64,000 bases of DNA, taken from positions 4,526,001-4,590,000 of the forward strand of contig NZ_CP015749.1 of NCBI RefSeq assembly GCF_001742145.1. Reading direction: 5' to 3'. The stretch is from Pectobacterium parmentieri (GTDB lineage: Bacteria; Pseudomonadota; Gammaproteobacteria; Enterobacterales; Enterobacteriaceae). The notes under the pieces are model-generated. The model searched no databases and had not been told where the DNA came from. It saw only the letters and a program-made list of their open reading frames with translations. The translations under genes and the position numbers were made by a program. Positions 35,893 to 45,786 of the stretch are shown piece by piece. Within the stretch, counting starts at the first letter, position 1, and each line of letters starts with the position of its first letter.

Positions 35893-37719
35893 GTGTCTAC
35901 GGCGGAAGTATTGAATAAGGAAGCGCTGGCGGTTCAGGTTCTACGGGACACGTTCGGCTACCAGCAATTCCGACCGGGTCAGCAGGAAATTATCAGCGCG
36001 ACGCTCAGTGGGCAGGACTGTCTGGTCATTATGCCGACAGGCGGCGGTAAATCGCTATGCTACCAGATCCCCGCGCTGGTGATGGACGGGCTGACGCTGG
36101 TGGTGTCTCCGCTGATTTCGTTGATGAAAGATCAGGTCGATCAGCTTCAGGCCTACGGTGTTTCGGCCGCTTGTCTCAATTCGACGCAGACGCGCGAACA
36201 GCAGCTTGAGGTAATGGCTGGCTGTCGTACCGGCCAGATCAAACTGCTTTATATCGCGCCGGAACGTCTGACAACGGACAGTTTCCTCGATCATCTCGCC
36301 CACTGGCAGATTTCACTGATCGCGGTGGATGAAGCGCACTGCATTTCCCAATGGGGACACGATTTCCGTCCTGAATACCGGGCGCTGGGGCAGATTAAAC
36401 AGCGTTTTCCCCACCTTCCTTTTATTGCACTGACGGCCACCGCCGATGAGACCACACGGAACGATATTGTTCGCCTGTTGGATCTTCAGTCCCCGCTGAT
36501 TCAGATCAGCAGTTTTGACCGCCCAAATATTCGCTACACGCTGGTGGAGAAATTCAAACCGCTCGACCAGCTCTGGATGTTCGTGCAGGGGCAGCGGGGG
36601 AAAAGTGGCATTATCTACTGTAATAGCCGTTCCCGCGTGGAAGACATCAGCGCACGTTTGCAGGCTCGTGGGCTGAGCGCAGGGGCGTATCACGCCGGGT
36701 TGGACAATGAACGGCGTGCTCAAGTGCAGGAAGCGTTCCTGCGTGACGATCTTCAAGTGGTGGTCGCAACCGTTGCATTTGGTATGGGTATCAACAAGCC
36801 TAACGTGCGGTTCGTGGTGCATTTTGATATTCCGCGCAACATCGAATCCTACTATCAGGAAACGGGGCGTGCCGGGCGTGATGGCCTCGCTGCCGAAGCT
36901 GCACTGTTCTACGATCCGGCAGATATGGCATGGCTGCGTCGCTGTCTGGAAGAGAAACCTGCCGGGCCGCAGTTGGATATTGAACGTCATAAGCTCAATG
37001 CGATGGGCGCGTTTGCCGAGGCGCAGACCTGCCGTCGTCTGGTGTTACTGAACTATTTCGGTGAGGGACGCCAAGAGGCCTGCGGAAACTGCGATATTTG
37101 TCTCGATCCGCCGAAGCGTTACGACGGGCTGGTTGAGGCGCAAAAGGCACTTTCTTGCGTATACCGAGTCGGGCAGCGTTTTGGTCTGGGGTATATCGTC
37201 GAGGTATTACGCGGTGCGAATAACCAGCGTATTCGTGATTTCGGTCATGACAAACTGCCGGTCTACGGTATTGGTAAGGATAAATCGCAGGAGCATTGGG
37301 TCAGCGTGCTGCGCCAGTTGATTCATCTGGGTTTGCTGAACCAGAACATTACGATGCACTCCGCCGTACAGCTTACCGAATCTGCGCGTCCGGTATTGCG
37401 GGGAGAAATGCCGTTGCAACTGGCCGTGCCGCGTGTGATTAACCTGAAACCCCGTGCTAATCAAAAATCTTACGGCGGAAATTACGACCGTAAGCTGTTT
37501 GCCAAATTGCGTAAATTGCGCAAGTCCATTGCGGACGAAGACAATATTCCACCTTACGTGGTGTTCAGCGATGCCACGCTGCTGGAGATGGCGGAAATGA
37601 TGCCGATCACGGCGGGTGAGTTGCTGAATATCAACGGGGTCGGCCACCGCAAACTTGAACGATTCGGTGCGCCTTTCATGAACATGATCCGCGATCATGT
37701 CGATAATGATGATGAGTGA
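35893..37719 (+). CDS. recQ: ATP-dependent DNA helicase RecQ
   Basis: A 608-residue helicase (E. coli 609). Motif 0 is FRPGQQEII, motif [15 protein letters not shown] (about residues 48-61), motif [16 protein letters not shown] and motif [12 protein letters not shown]. The zinc-binding domain has C-x16-C-x2-C-x2-C (ending CGNCDIC) and a C-terminal HRDC domain starts around residue 530. Translation starts at GTG 35893 with GGGGAAGG ahead of it. RecQ acts in the RecF pathway and at stalled forks. Confidence 0.97.
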   Translation: MSTAEVLNKEALAVQVLRDTFGYQQFRPGQQEIISATLSGQDCLVIMPTGGGKSLCYQIPALVMDGLTLVVSPLISLMKDQVDQLQAYGVSAACLNSTQTREQQLEVMAGCRTGQIKLLYIAPERLTTDSFLDHLAHWQISLIAVDEAHCISQWGHDFRPEYRALGQIKQRFPHLPFIALTATADETTRNDIVRLLDLQSPLIQISSFDRPNIRYTLVEKFKPLDQLWMFVQGQRGKSGIIYCNSRSRVEDISARLQARGLSAGAYHAGLDNERRAQVQEAFLRDDLQVVVATVAFGMGINKPNVRFVVHFDIPRNIESYYQETGRAGRDGLAAEAALFYDPADMAWLRRCLEEKPAGPQLDIERHKLNAMGAFAEAQTCRRLVLLNYFGEGRQEACGNCDICLDPPKRYDGLVEAQKALSCVYRVGQRFGLGYIVEVLRGANNQRIRDFGHDKLPVYGIGKDKSQEHWVSVLRQLIHLGLLNQNITMHSAVQLTESARPVLRGEMPLQLAVPRVINLKPRANQKSYGGNYDRKLFAKLRKLRKSIADEDNIPPYVVFSDATLLEMAEMMPITAGELLNINGVGHRKLERFGAPFMNMIRDHVDNDDE

Positions 37720-37761
37720 CGCTCGCCTTATCTGATTGCATTTAAAAACAGGAAAACCAAC

Positions 37762-38385
37762 ATGCTGATGCTATTTCTGACGGTGGCGCTGGTGCATTTC
37801 ATTGCGCTGATGAGCCCGGGACCAGATTTCTTTTTCGTTTCACAAACGGCGGCTAGCCGTTCGCGCCGCGAAGCGATGATGGGCGTGTTGGGTATTTCTC
37901 TGGGCGTTGTGGTCTGGGCGGCTATCGCGCTGCTGGGGCTGCACCTGCTGCTGCAAAAAATGGCCTGGCTGCATACGGCAATTACCGTCGGCGGCGGGCT
38001 GTATCTGTGCTGGATGGGCTGGCAGATGCTGCGCTCGGCACGGCGTAAAGCGCAGTTGGAAACTACGCAGGAAACGGCCGTGGTATTGCCGCAGCGTGGT
38101 AAAACCTTCATGCGTGGGCTGCTGACGAATTTGGCTAATCCAAAGGCGCTGATCTATTTTGGCAGCGTGTTTTCGCTGTTTGTTGGTGACAGCGTTGGCA
38201 GCGGGGCGCGTTGGGGGCTGTTTGCGCTGATCTCGATTGAAACGCTGATCTGGTTCAGTTTGGTTGCGATGGTTTTTGCCCTACCGACCATACGTCGTGG
38301 CTATCAGCGTCTGGCGAAATGGGTAGATGGTGTGGCGGGCGTGTTGTTTACCGGTTTTGGCTTGCACCTGATTTTCTCTCGCTAA
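37762..38385 (+). CDS. rhtC: Threonine efflux protein RhtC
   Basis: A 207-residue LysE-family exporter with about six helices. It begins MLMLFLTVALVHFIALMSPGPDFFFVSQTAASRSRREAMMG, the family SPGPD motif included, and keeps GLLTNLANPKALIYFGSVFSLF. The assignment over RhtB rests on close identity to E. coli RhtC. It is 42 bases after recQ and converges with rhtB. Confidence 0.95.
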   Translation: MLMLFLTVALVHFIALMSPGPDFFFVSQTAASRSRREAMMGVLGISLGVVVWAAIALLGLHLLLQKMAWLHTAITVGGGLYLCWMGWQMLRSARRKAQLETTQETAVVLPQRGKTFMRGLLTNLANPKALIYFGSVFSLFVGDSVGSGARWGLFALISIETLIWFSLVAMVFALPTIRRGYQRLAKWVDGVAGVLFTGFGLHLIFSR

Positions 38386-38420
38386 CTGTTCTTCCTGAGC
38401 GTTCCCGCAGGAGAAACAAC

Positions 38421-38448
38421 AGCGCGCCGTGATTCGATACGGCGCGCT
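38421..38448 (-). terminator. Terminator between rhtC and rhtB
   Basis: Perfect 10-bp stem AGCGCGCCGT / ACGGCGCGCT with an eight-base loop. On the minus strand it is followed by GTTGTTTCTCC, so it mainly serves rhtB; the plus side lacks T residues. Confidence 0.6.
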
Positions 38449-38455
38449 GCCTTCA

Positions 38456-39076
38456 TCAGGCCTTTCTCGCTGTGGCGAGTAATGCGCCGACTAGCACGAA
38501 TAGCGATCCAAATATCCGGTTGAGTGTTTTCATCTGCCGTGGACCTTTCAGCCACCCAGCGATACGCGTGGCTAGCGTGGCGTAGCCAATCATCACGATA
38601 ATATCGACCACAACTGTGGTGATGCCCAATACCAGATACTGTGCGGCCTGTGGTTGATGGGGGATGATGAACTGCGGAAACAGCGCTGCCAGAAACACAA
38701 TACTTTTCGGGTTGGTCAGGTTGACCAATATCGCACGTTTAAACAGCTTACGACGCGGCATGGCGCTGGCAAGCGCCTGAAGGTCGAGTGCGCCAGCGGC
38801 GCGCCACTGCTGAATACCTAACCAAATCAGATACGCTGCGCCCAGCCATTTCAACACATCGAAAGCCAGCACGGACTGGTTAAGCAATGCGCCTAACCCG
38901 ATGCCGACCAGCACGATATGAATCGCCAGCCCGACCTGCAAGCCACAGATGGAGGCCGCTGCGCCGCGATAGCCGTGGCTGATGCCAGTGCTCATGGTAT
39001 TGATGGCACCCGAACCGGGCGACAGACTGAGAATAAGCGTTGTGAGTAAGTAGGTTAACCACCAATCCAATGTCAT
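38456..39076 (-). CDS. rhtB: Homoserine/homoserine lactone efflux protein RhtB
   Basis: A 206-residue LysE-family exporter (E. coli 206). It begins [35 protein letters not shown] and has [25 protein letters not shown] 39076 is preceded by AGGAG; a longer upstream frame (to 39163) is not conserved. RhtB exports homoserine and homoserine lactone, which could be relevant in an organism that uses acyl-homoserine-lactone signals. Confidence 0.94.
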   Translation of the reverse strand: MTLDWWLTYLLTTLILSLSPGSGAINTMSTGISHGYRGAAASICGLQVGLAIHIVLVGIGLGALLNQSVLAFDVLKWLGAAYLIWLGIQQWRAAGALDLQALASAMPRRKLFKRAILVNLTNPKSIVFLAALFPQFIIPHQPQAAQYLVLGITTVVVDIIVMIGYATLATRIAGWLKGPRQMKTLNRIFGSLFVLVGALLATARKA

Positions 39077-39208
39077 GAAATACGGCTCCTGAACCACGTT
39101 CTGTATTACGAGAGTCTGTTTGTTTTTTATGTCACAATACGCTCGTGATCTACTGCTTGTCATGTGCTTCCGCTAGCTTTGTTTTCCCTGCGTCACCGGA
39201 GAGGTGTG

Positions 39209-40246
39209 ATGATTCAACGCCCCAATACGTTGTTTGCGTCGGAACGGTTAACGCCTGAATCGTTAATGACCAGTCTGCTGACGCGAGAAGCGCAATTTGC
39301 CGCGTTTGCGACAGGAGAATTACTGGATTTCTGGCGTCAGCGCGAAGAAGGTGAATTCTCTGGCGTGGATGCTGTGCCAATCCGGTTTGTTCGTTTTACC
39401 GCGCCCCAGCATGACAAGATTGTTGTTGTCTTTTCAGGCCGTATCGAAAGTTATGTCAAATACAGCGAAGTGGCTTACGATCTCTTTCATTGCGGCTATG
39501 ATGTGCTCATCATGGATCACCGTGGGCAAGGGCGATCTGGACGGATGTTGCAAGATGGTCACCGTGGACATGTGTTGCGTTTCAGTGATTATGTCGATGA
39601 TGCCGAAACGTTGTGCCAGCAACACATTGACGTTAAGCGATATACCCGACGGTTTGCGTTAGCCCATTCCATGGGGGGCGCGATTCTGGCACAGCTCCTG
39701 GCTCGCCAACCCGCGACGTTTGATGCGGTGGCACTGTGCGCGCCGATGTTCGGCATCCGTTTACCGCTTCCGCACTGTGTTGCTGGGTGGATTGTCGATT
39801 GGGCGGAGCGCCGTCCGGCGATACGTGATTATTACGCTATTGGCACCGGACAGTGGCGTCCTTTGCCTTATCGGATGAATGTGCTGACGCACAGCCGTGA
39901 GCGCTACCAGCGCAGCATTCGCTTTTATGCGGATTCGCCGGGTTTGCGCGTAGGTGGGCCAACTTACCATTGGGTGCGCGAAGCACTACAGGTGGGAAAG
40001 CAGTTGCTGTCACAGGCTAGCAGCATCACCACGCCGCTTCTGCTATTGCAGGCGCAAGACGATCGCGTGGTAGATAACCGTAGCCAGAATGCGTTTTGTC
40101 AGGCAGTGACACAGAACGAGAACGCCAATTTTGACGGCGTTTTGCAGGTTATCTGTGGTGCGCGGCATGAAATTCTCTTTGAAACGGATCACCTCCGCGC
40201 TCAGGCATTTGCGCTGATTTTTTCGCACTTTGCGCGTTATCATTAA
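39209..40246 (+). CDS. pldB: Lysophospholipase L2
   Basis: A 345-residue alpha/beta-hydrolase (E. coli 340). The nucleophile elbow is LAHSMGGAI (Ser at about residue 156); FSGRIESYVKY and DHRGQGRSGR are typical of this group; the catalytic His is in ARHEILFETD near the C-terminus. ATG 39209 is preceded by GGAGAGG; an upstream in-frame extension is not part of the family. It hydrolyses lysophospholipids and can transfer acyl groups to phosphatidylglycerol. Confidence 0.95.
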   Translation: MIQRPNTLFASERLTPESLMTSLLTREAQFAAFATGELLDFWRQREEGEFSGVDAVPIRFVRFTAPQHDKIVVVFSGRIESYVKYSEVAYDLFHCGYDVLIMDHRGQGRSGRMLQDGHRGHVLRFSDYVDDAETLCQQHIDVKRYTRRFALAHSMGGAILAQLLARQPATFDAVALCAPMFGIRLPLPHCVAGWIVDWAERRPAIRDYYAIGTGQWRPLPYRMNVLTHSRERYQRSIRFYADSPGLRVGGPTYHWVREALQVGKQLLSQASSITTPLLLLQAQDDRVVDNRSQNAFCQAVTQNENANFDGVLQVICGARHEILFETDHLRAQAFALIFSHFARYH

Positions 40247-40294
40247 TTTTTGCGGCGTGTGCCGCCATTACACCAGAAGTGAGATCTCATCGTT

Positions 40295-41095
40295 ATGTAC
40301 CATGTTGTTGCGTCCGATTTAGATGGCACACTGCTGTCACCTGACCACTCGCTGTCCCCGTATGCGAAAGAAACCCTCAGGCTGCTGACGGAGAAAGGAA
40401 TTCACTTTGTGTTTGCTACCGGACGGCACCACATGGATGTCGCGCAGATCCGCGATAATCTCGGCATCAGCGCGTTTATGATTACCTCGAATGGCGCGCG
40501 TGTTCACAACTCGCAGGGCGAACTGATTTTCAGCCACAACCTGGATCAGGATATTGCCCGCGACCTTTACAGCGTCGTACACACGAATCCCGATATGCTG
40601 ACGCACGTTTACCGCGATGATGACTGGTTTATGAACCGTCCGCGTGCTGAAGAAGAGCGTTTCTTCAAAGAGTCGATCTTTAAATACAAGCTGTTTGAAC
40701 CCGCACTGCTTGAGACCGATGGCATCAGCAAAGTGTTCTTTACCTGCGATTCCCATGAACAGTTGCTGCCGTTGGAAGAAGCGATCAACGCGCGTTGGGG
40801 CGATCGGGTCAACGTGAGCTTTTCGACGCTCACCTGTCTGGAAGTAATGGCGGGCGGCGTGTCTAAAGGCCATGCGCTGGAGCAGGTTGCGAAGATTATC
40901 GGCTTCTCGCTCAAAGAGTGCGTAGCGTTTGGCGATGGCATGAACGACTATGAAATGCTGTCGATGGCGGGTAAAGGTTGCGTCATGCAGAATGCGCATC
41001 AGCGCCTGAAGAATTTACTGCCGGATCGCGAAGTGATTGGTTCTAACGCGGACAGCGCGGTGCCGAATTACCTGCGGGAATTGTTTCTGAAGTAA
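40295..41095 (+). CDS. yigL: HAD-superfamily phosphatase YigL (Cof type)
   Basis: A 266-residue HAD-IIB phosphatase, same length as E. coli YigL. Motif I is DLDGTLLSPDHSLS (about residues 8-21), motif II ITSNGARV, motif III Lys in GVSKGHAL and motif IV AFGDGMNDYEML. E. coli YigL dephosphorylates pyridoxal phosphate and sugar phosphates and is stabilised by SgrS during glucose-phosphate stress. E. coli has metR/metE beyond this gene; here glpT follows, so conserved order ends at this point. Confidence 0.95.
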   Translation: MYHVVASDLDGTLLSPDHSLSPYAKETLRLLTEKGIHFVFATGRHHMDVAQIRDNLGISAFMITSNGARVHNSQGELIFSHNLDQDIARDLYSVVHTNPDMLTHVYRDDDWFMNRPRAEEERFFKESIFKYKLFEPALLETDGISKVFFTCDSHEQLLPLEEAINARWGDRVNVSFSTLTCLEVMAGGVSKGHALEQVAKIIGFSLKECVAFGDGMNDYEMLSMAGKGCVMQNAHQRLKNLLPDREVIGSNADSAVPNYLRELFLK

Positions 41096-41149
41096 CTTAT
41101 CACCAAGGACGATCTCGACGTGCTGGGTGAGGCGGTGGGGTTGGATGAT

Positions 41150-41174
41150 GCGCGGCGTAGCAGGTACGCCGCGC
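41150..41174. terminator. Hairpin between yigL and glpT
   Basis: Perfect 10-bp stem GCGCGGCGTA / TACGCCGCGC with a five-base loop, in the 98-base gap between converging yigL and glpT. Neither side has a proper T run (plus side continues AGAAAAC), so terminator function is tentative. Confidence 0.4.
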
Positions 41175-41193
41175 AGAAAACACACGTCAACTG

Positions 41194-42543
41194 TTAGGCG
41201 CGATTAGCTAACTCAGCTTTATGCTTTTTCTCATTCAGCATAACAACAATCAGCAGAAGTACAGCCATAATGCTGCCGCCGATCATCACCATGAAGCCGC
41301 CGTCCCAACCGAAGAAGTCAACGGTATAGCCAACGATGGCGCTGGCGGCAACGGATCCGCCGAGGTAGCCGAACAGGCCAGTGAAGCCCGCTGCGGTACC
41401 GGCCGCTTTCTTCGGTGCCAGTTCCAGCGCGTGCAGACCAATCAGCATAACCGGGCCGTAAATCAGGAAGCCGATGATGATCATACACGCCATATCCACA
41501 CCCGGATTACCGGCTGGGTTCATCCAGTAAACGACGGTGGCGATGGTGACAAGTACCATGAAGAACACGCCTGTTGCGCCACGGTTGCCTTTGAAGACCT
41601 TATCTGACATCCAGCCGCACAGCAGCGTACCTGGAATACCCGCATATTCGTACAGGAAGTAAGCCCAGGACGATTTATCCAGTGCGAAGTGTTTAACTTC
41701 TTTCAGGTAAGTCGGTGACCAGTCGAGGATGCCGTAACGCAGCAGGTAAACGAAGACGTTGGCGATAGCGATGTACCACAGCAGCTTGTTCGGGAAAACG
41801 TACTGCATGAAAATCTGCTTAGCCGTCAGTTCTTCTTCGTCTTTTTCATTGTAATCAACCGGATAGTCGTTTTTGTATTCTTCGACTGACGGTAGACCAC
41901 AGGATTGCGGGGTATCACGCATTAGGGCAAATGCGATTAGCGCAACCAGGATCGCGGCGAAGGCCGGCATGTAGAGTGCGGCTTTCCAGTCGTTAAACCA
42001 GGCCATACCCAGCAGGAACAGCAGAGGCGGAAGCCCTCCACCGACGTTATGGGCACAGTTCCATACGGAGACAATACCGCCACGTTCTTTTTGTGACCAC
42101 CAGTGAACCATGGTGCGCCCGCACGGTGGCCAGCCCATTCCCTGGAACCAACCGCACAGGAACAGTAAGACAAACATGACTGCAATGCTGGAGGTTGCCC
42201 ACGGTACAAAGCCCATGAATAGCATGACAGCAGCCGCCAGAATCAGACCAGCAGGCAGGAAAACCCGTGGGTTGGAACGGTCAGATACCGAACCCATGAT
42301 GAATTTGGAAAAGCCGTAGGCGATAGAGATACCGGACAGCGCAAAGCCAAGGTCACCACGCGAGAAGCCCTGCTCAATCAGGTAAGGCATAGCCAGTGTG
42401 AAGTTTTTACGTACCAGATAGTAGGCGGCGTAGCCAAAAAAGATCCCCATGAAAATCTGCCAGCGTAGGCGGCGATAGAGGGGATCGACACGATCCTGCG
42501 ACACGCGTGGCTGGTGGGCGGCGGGCCTAAAAATACTCAGCAT
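41194..42543 (-). CDS. glpT: Glycerol-3-phosphate:phosphate antiporter GlpT
   Basis: A 449-residue MFS organophosphate antiporter (E. coli 452), 12 helices. It begins [31 protein letters not shown], and the conserved arginine/lysine substrate residues lie in [13 protein letters not shown] (Arg45, Lys46 region) and [15 protein letters not shown] (Arg269 region). ATG 42543 is four codons inside a slightly longer frame. No glpQ follows, unlike the E. coli glpTQ operon. It is divergent from glpABC with shared CRP and GlpR sites. Confidence 0.97.
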   Translation of the reverse strand: MLSIFRPAAHQPRVSQDRVDPLYRRLRWQIFMGIFFGYAAYYLVRKNFTLAMPYLIEQGFSRGDLGFALSGISIAYGFSKFIMGSVSDRSNPRVFLPAGLILAAAVMLFMGFVPWATSSIAVMFVLLFLCGWFQGMGWPPCGRTMVHWWSQKERGGIVSVWNCAHNVGGGLPPLLFLLGMAWFNDWKAALYMPAFAAILVALIAFALMRDTPQSCGLPSVEEYKNDYPVDYNEKDEEELTAKQIFMQYVFPNKLLWYIAIANVFVYLLRYGILDWSPTYLKEVKHFALDKSSWAYFLYEYAGIPGTLLCGWMSDKVFKGNRGATGVFFMVLVTIATVVYWMNPAGNPGVDMACMIIIGFLIYGPVMLIGLHALELAPKKAAGTAAGFTGLFGYLGGSVAASAIVGYTVDFFGWDGGFMVMIGGSIMAVLLLIVVMLNEKKHKAELANRA

Positions 42544-42575
42544 AGATATCTCCAATGCGAAAAAAAACGATAGCT

Positions 42576-42597
42576 TTTTTGTTCTATTACGAACGTT
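42576..42597. promoter_or_regulatory. GlpR operator in the glpT/glpA region
   Basis: TTTTTGTTCTATTACGAACG fits the GlpR operator consensus (TATGTTCGATAACGAACATA), with the arms GTTC and GAAC at the right spacing, 33 bases upstream of glpT. Additional weaker matches may lie nearer glpA. Confidence 0.65.
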
Positions 42598-42715
42598 ATT
42601 GTAAGGGGATAGCGTGCAAATGAGTGTGATTCATGACGCTAATGTTACACTTTTATGAAACTGTGACGATTTTTGCGCTCATGTTAACAGAATAGGAAAA
42701 TTCCACAGTGCGGTT

Positions 42716-42735
42716 TTAGTGATGTAAATCACACT
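42716..42735. promoter_or_regulatory. CRP site between glpT and glpA
   Basis: AGTGATGTAAATCACA fits TGTGA-N6-TCACA with one mismatch (42718-42733). It lies midway between the divergent genes, as in the E. coli glpTQ/glpABC control region. The 320-base gap contains no other gene. Confidence 0.7.
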
Positions 42736-42863
42736 TATTGTTTTTAAACTCGCATTTATTTTCGTTTAGTGCTCGTTTTTGCTCTTTATCAAACATTAAC
42801 CCTCCTTTTTGTGTCCCAATAGCAACATATATACCCTCTATATCCTCCGCCTGGAGCGAGAAC

Positions 42864-44534
42864 ATGAAGCAAAATACTGGGAACTGGCGTGAAACTGACG
42901 TGGTTGTCATCGGCGGTGGGGCGACGGGGGCGGGTACGGCACGGGACTGTGCCCTGCGTGGGCTGCGCTGCCTGTTGCTTGAACGCTATGATATTGCGAC
43001 CGGAGCGACCGGGCGTAATCACGGCTTATTACACAGCGGTGCCCGCTATGCGGTAACCGATGGCGAGTCTGCCCGTGAATGTATTGAAGAGAACCAGATC
43101 CTCCGGCGGATCGCCCGCCATTGCATTGAGCCAACCGACGGTCTGTTTATCACCTTGCCGGAAGACGATCTCGGTTGGCAGACGCAGTTCATTACCGCTT
43201 GCCAGCAGGCGGGGATTGGCGCGCAGGCGCTTGACCCGCAGGAAGCGCTGCGGCTGGAGCCGGCGGCAAACCCTACATTGATTGGTGCGGTTCGCGTGCC
43301 GGATGGCTCTGTCGATCCTTTTCGCCTGACGGCGGCCAATATGATTGATGCCTGTGAACACGGCGCGGAAGTCCTAACCTATCATGAAGTTATCGGGCTG
43401 ATTCGTCAGGGCGATCGTATTACCGGCGTGCGCGTTTTCGACCATAAAAAAGGTGTAGAAACAGAAATATATGCGCAGGTGGTGGTCAATGCTGGCGGTA
43501 TCTGGGGGCAACACATTGCGGAATATGCCGATCTGCGCGTGCGCATGTTCCCGGCAAAAGGTGCGCTGCTGATTCTTGGGCACCGTATCAACAATATGGT
43601 GATCAACCGCTGCCGTAAACCGGCCGATGCCGACATTCTGGTGCCGGGCGATACCATTTCGCTGATTGGCACTACTTCAACTCACATCGACTACGATCAG
43701 ATCGACAATATGCTGGTGACGCCTGCCGAGGTAGAAACGCTGATGCGGGAAGGCTCAATGTTGGCACCGTCGCTGGCAAGCACGCGAATTCTACGTGCCT
43801 ATGCGGGCGTCCGTCCGCTGGTTGCCAACGATAGCGATCCTAGCGGGCGTAGCGTGAGCCGCGGCATTGTGCTGCTCGACCATGCCAGCCGCGACGGACT
43901 GGAAGGATTTATCACCATCACCGGTGGCAAGCTGATGACCTACCGCCTGATGGCGGAATGGGTGACGGACGCTATCTGCACAAAATTGGGTCATAACGTT
44001 GCCTGTTCGACGGCACAGACGCCGCTGCCCGGTTCTGAGTCACTGGAGGAGGTGAAAACCGCTCCTCATGCTTTATCAGCGTACCCTGCGGCAAAACCGC
44101 TCTCTGCGCCACTGCGCGGTTCGGCGATTTATCGCCACGGCGAACGCGCTGGAAGAATGCTGTCCGGTGAACGTCTGGACCGTAGTCTGGTGTGCGAATG
44201 TGAAGCGGTGACGGCGGGTGAAGTGCGCTACGCCGTGGAGTCGTTGCAGGTGAATAACCTGATTGATTTACGTCGGCGCACTCGTGTCGGTATGGGCACC
44301 TGTCAGGGGGAATTGTGCGCCTGCCGTGCGGCAGGCTTGCTATGCCGTTTGGGCACCGCGACGCCGGAACAGTCGCTCACGCAGCTCAGCCAGTTTTTGA
44401 ACGAACGCTGGAAAGGGATTCGCCCGATTGCGTGGGGCAATGCGCTGCGTGAAAGCGAGTTTACCAGTTGGATTTATCAGGGATTGTGTGGTCTGACAGC
44501 CAGCGACAGTCAGGAGGATCGTCATGCGCTATGA
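42864..44534 (+). CDS. glpA: Anaerobic glycerol-3-phosphate dehydrogenase, subunit A
   Basis: A 556-residue catalytic FAD subunit (E. coli 542). The FAD dinucleotide motif VIGGGATGAGTARD is at about residues 14-27; a C-terminal BFD-like [2Fe-2S] domain is visible with VCECEAVTAGE and CQGELCACR. It oxidises sn-glycerol 3-phosphate and passes electrons via GlpB/GlpC to quinone and fumarate or nitrate. ATG 42864 has GGAGCGAG ahead of it; a longer in-frame stretch upstream is not conserved. The stop overlaps glpB by 11 bases. Confidence 0.97.
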   Translation: MKQNTGNWRETDVVVIGGGATGAGTARDCALRGLRCLLLERYDIATGATGRNHGLLHSGARYAVTDGESARECIEENQILRRIARHCIEPTDGLFITLPEDDLGWQTQFITACQQAGIGAQALDPQEALRLEPAANPTLIGAVRVPDGSVDPFRLTAANMIDACEHGAEVLTYHEVIGLIRQGDRITGVRVFDHKKGVETEIYAQVVVNAGGIWGQHIAEYADLRVRMFPAKGALLILGHRINNMVINRCRKPADADILVPGDTISLIGTTSTHIDYDQIDNMLVTPAEVETLMREGSMLAPSLASTRILRAYAGVRPLVANDSDPSGRSVSRGIVLLDHASRDGLEGFITITGGKLMTYRLMAEWVTDAICTKLGHNVACSTAQTPLPGSESLEEVKTAPHALSAYPAAKPLSAPLRGSAIYRHGERAGRMLSGERLDRSLVCECEAVTAGEVRYAVESLQVNNLIDLRRRTRVGMGTCQGELCACRAAGLLCRLGTATPEQSLTQLSQFLNERWKGIRPIAWGNALRESEFTSWIYQGLCGLTASDSQEDRHAL

Positions 44535-45786
44535 TGTTGTGATTATTGGTGGCGGGCTGGCGGGGCTGACCTGCGGTATTCGTTTATCGGAGCAGGGAAA
44601 ACGCTGCGCGATTGTTAGCGCAGGGCAGAATGCACTGCATTTTTCGTCCGGCGCGCTGGATTTACTTTCCGATCTTCCTGACGGGCAGCCCGTTAGCCAG
44701 CCGCTTGCGGCACTGGACGAGTTGGCGCGTCAGGCTCCTCATCATCCTTATTCCCGTATGGGCGCGGCAGCGGTATCGGCCTTGTTACCACAGGTGGAAG
44801 CATTGCTGGATCGCTGCAATATCACCCTGTTGGGCGACCATCAGCACAATCACTGGCGTATGACGCCGTTAGGTAAATTTCGTGCATGCTGGCTGAGCCC
44901 GGTTGACGGCGTCACGCGTGGCCTGCCGGATTCCTGTTTTGGTGACAACCCACTCATTGCCGGTATTGAAGGCTTTCTGGATTTTCAGTCCCGTATTGTT
45001 GCTGGCACGCTTCAGACGCAGGGTATCGCGGCACGTAGTGATGAACTCAAGCTGCCCGTGCTGGATCGGTTACGGCAAAACCCCAGCGAATTCCGTGCAG
45101 TAAATATCGCCCGTGTGCTCGATCGACCGGAAAATCGCGCGGCGCTGGTGGAAGAGTTATCGCTTCTGGCCAACGGTAACGATGCCATCATCATGCCCGC
45201 CTGTCTGGGGCTGGATCGCCCTGAGATCGTGCGTGAACTGGCTGATACGTTAGGTAAACCGGTGCTGCTGTTACCGACATTACCGCCGTCGGTACTCGGG
45301 CTACGGTTACATCAGGCGCTGTCACAGCGTTTCCGACAACTGGGTGGCATGGTGATGCCGGGCGATCGCGCGGTGCGCGCATCGCTGTCGCCGCAGGAGA
45401 TCGCAGTCCATAGCCACCATCACCGTGATATTCCGCTGCGGGCGAAGCATGCGGTATTGGCGAGCGGAAGTTTCTTCAGTAACGGGCTGGTGACACAGTT
45501 CGATCGGGTGACCGAACCCGTCTTTGGGCTGGATGTTCGGTTTGCTGAACAGCGTGAGGATTGGAGCCAGCAGGACGTGTTTTCGCCGCAGCCCTATATG
45601 CAATTTGGTGCGATTGTCGATGAACATCTGCATCCGCGTATCGGGGGAGAAACGGTCAACAATCTGTATGCGATTGGCGCGGTGCTGGAAGGTTTCGACC
45701 CCATTGTGCAGGGATGTGGCGCAGGGGTTTCCTTGCTTAGTGCGCTCCATGTTGCCGAACAGATTTTGAAGGAGGGCAATCTATGA
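44524..45786 (+). CDS. glpB: Anaerobic glycerol-3-phosphate dehydrogenase, subunit B
   Basis: A 420-residue flavoprotein (E. coli 419) that links the GlpA dimer to the membrane subunit. An N-terminal FAD-type motif VVIIGGGLAGLTCGIRLSEQG is at residues 5-25, and the C-terminal NNLYAIGAVLEGFDPIVQGCG motif is typical. AGGAGG precedes ATG 44524. It overlaps both glpA (11 bases) and glpC (ATGA), indicating coupled translation. Confidence 0.97.
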   Translation: MRYDVVIIGGGLAGLTCGIRLSEQGKRCAIVSAGQNALHFSSGALDLLSDLPDGQPVSQPLAALDELARQAPHHPYSRMGAAAVSALLPQVEALLDRCNITLLGDHQHNHWRMTPLGKFRACWLSPVDGVTRGLPDSCFGDNPLIAGIEGFLDFQSRIVAGTLQTQGIAARSDELKLPVLDRLRQNPSEFRAVNIARVLDRPENRAALVEELSLLANGNDAIIMPACLGLDRPEIVRELADTLGKPVLLLPTLPPSVLGLRLHQALSQRFRQLGGMVMPGDRAVRASLSPQEIAVHSHHHRDIPLRAKHAVLASGSFFSNGLVTQFDRVTEPVFGLDVRFAEQREDWSQQDVFSPQPYMQFGAIVDEHLHPRIGGETVNNLYAIGAVLEGFDPIVQGCGAGVSLLSALHVAEQILKEGNL

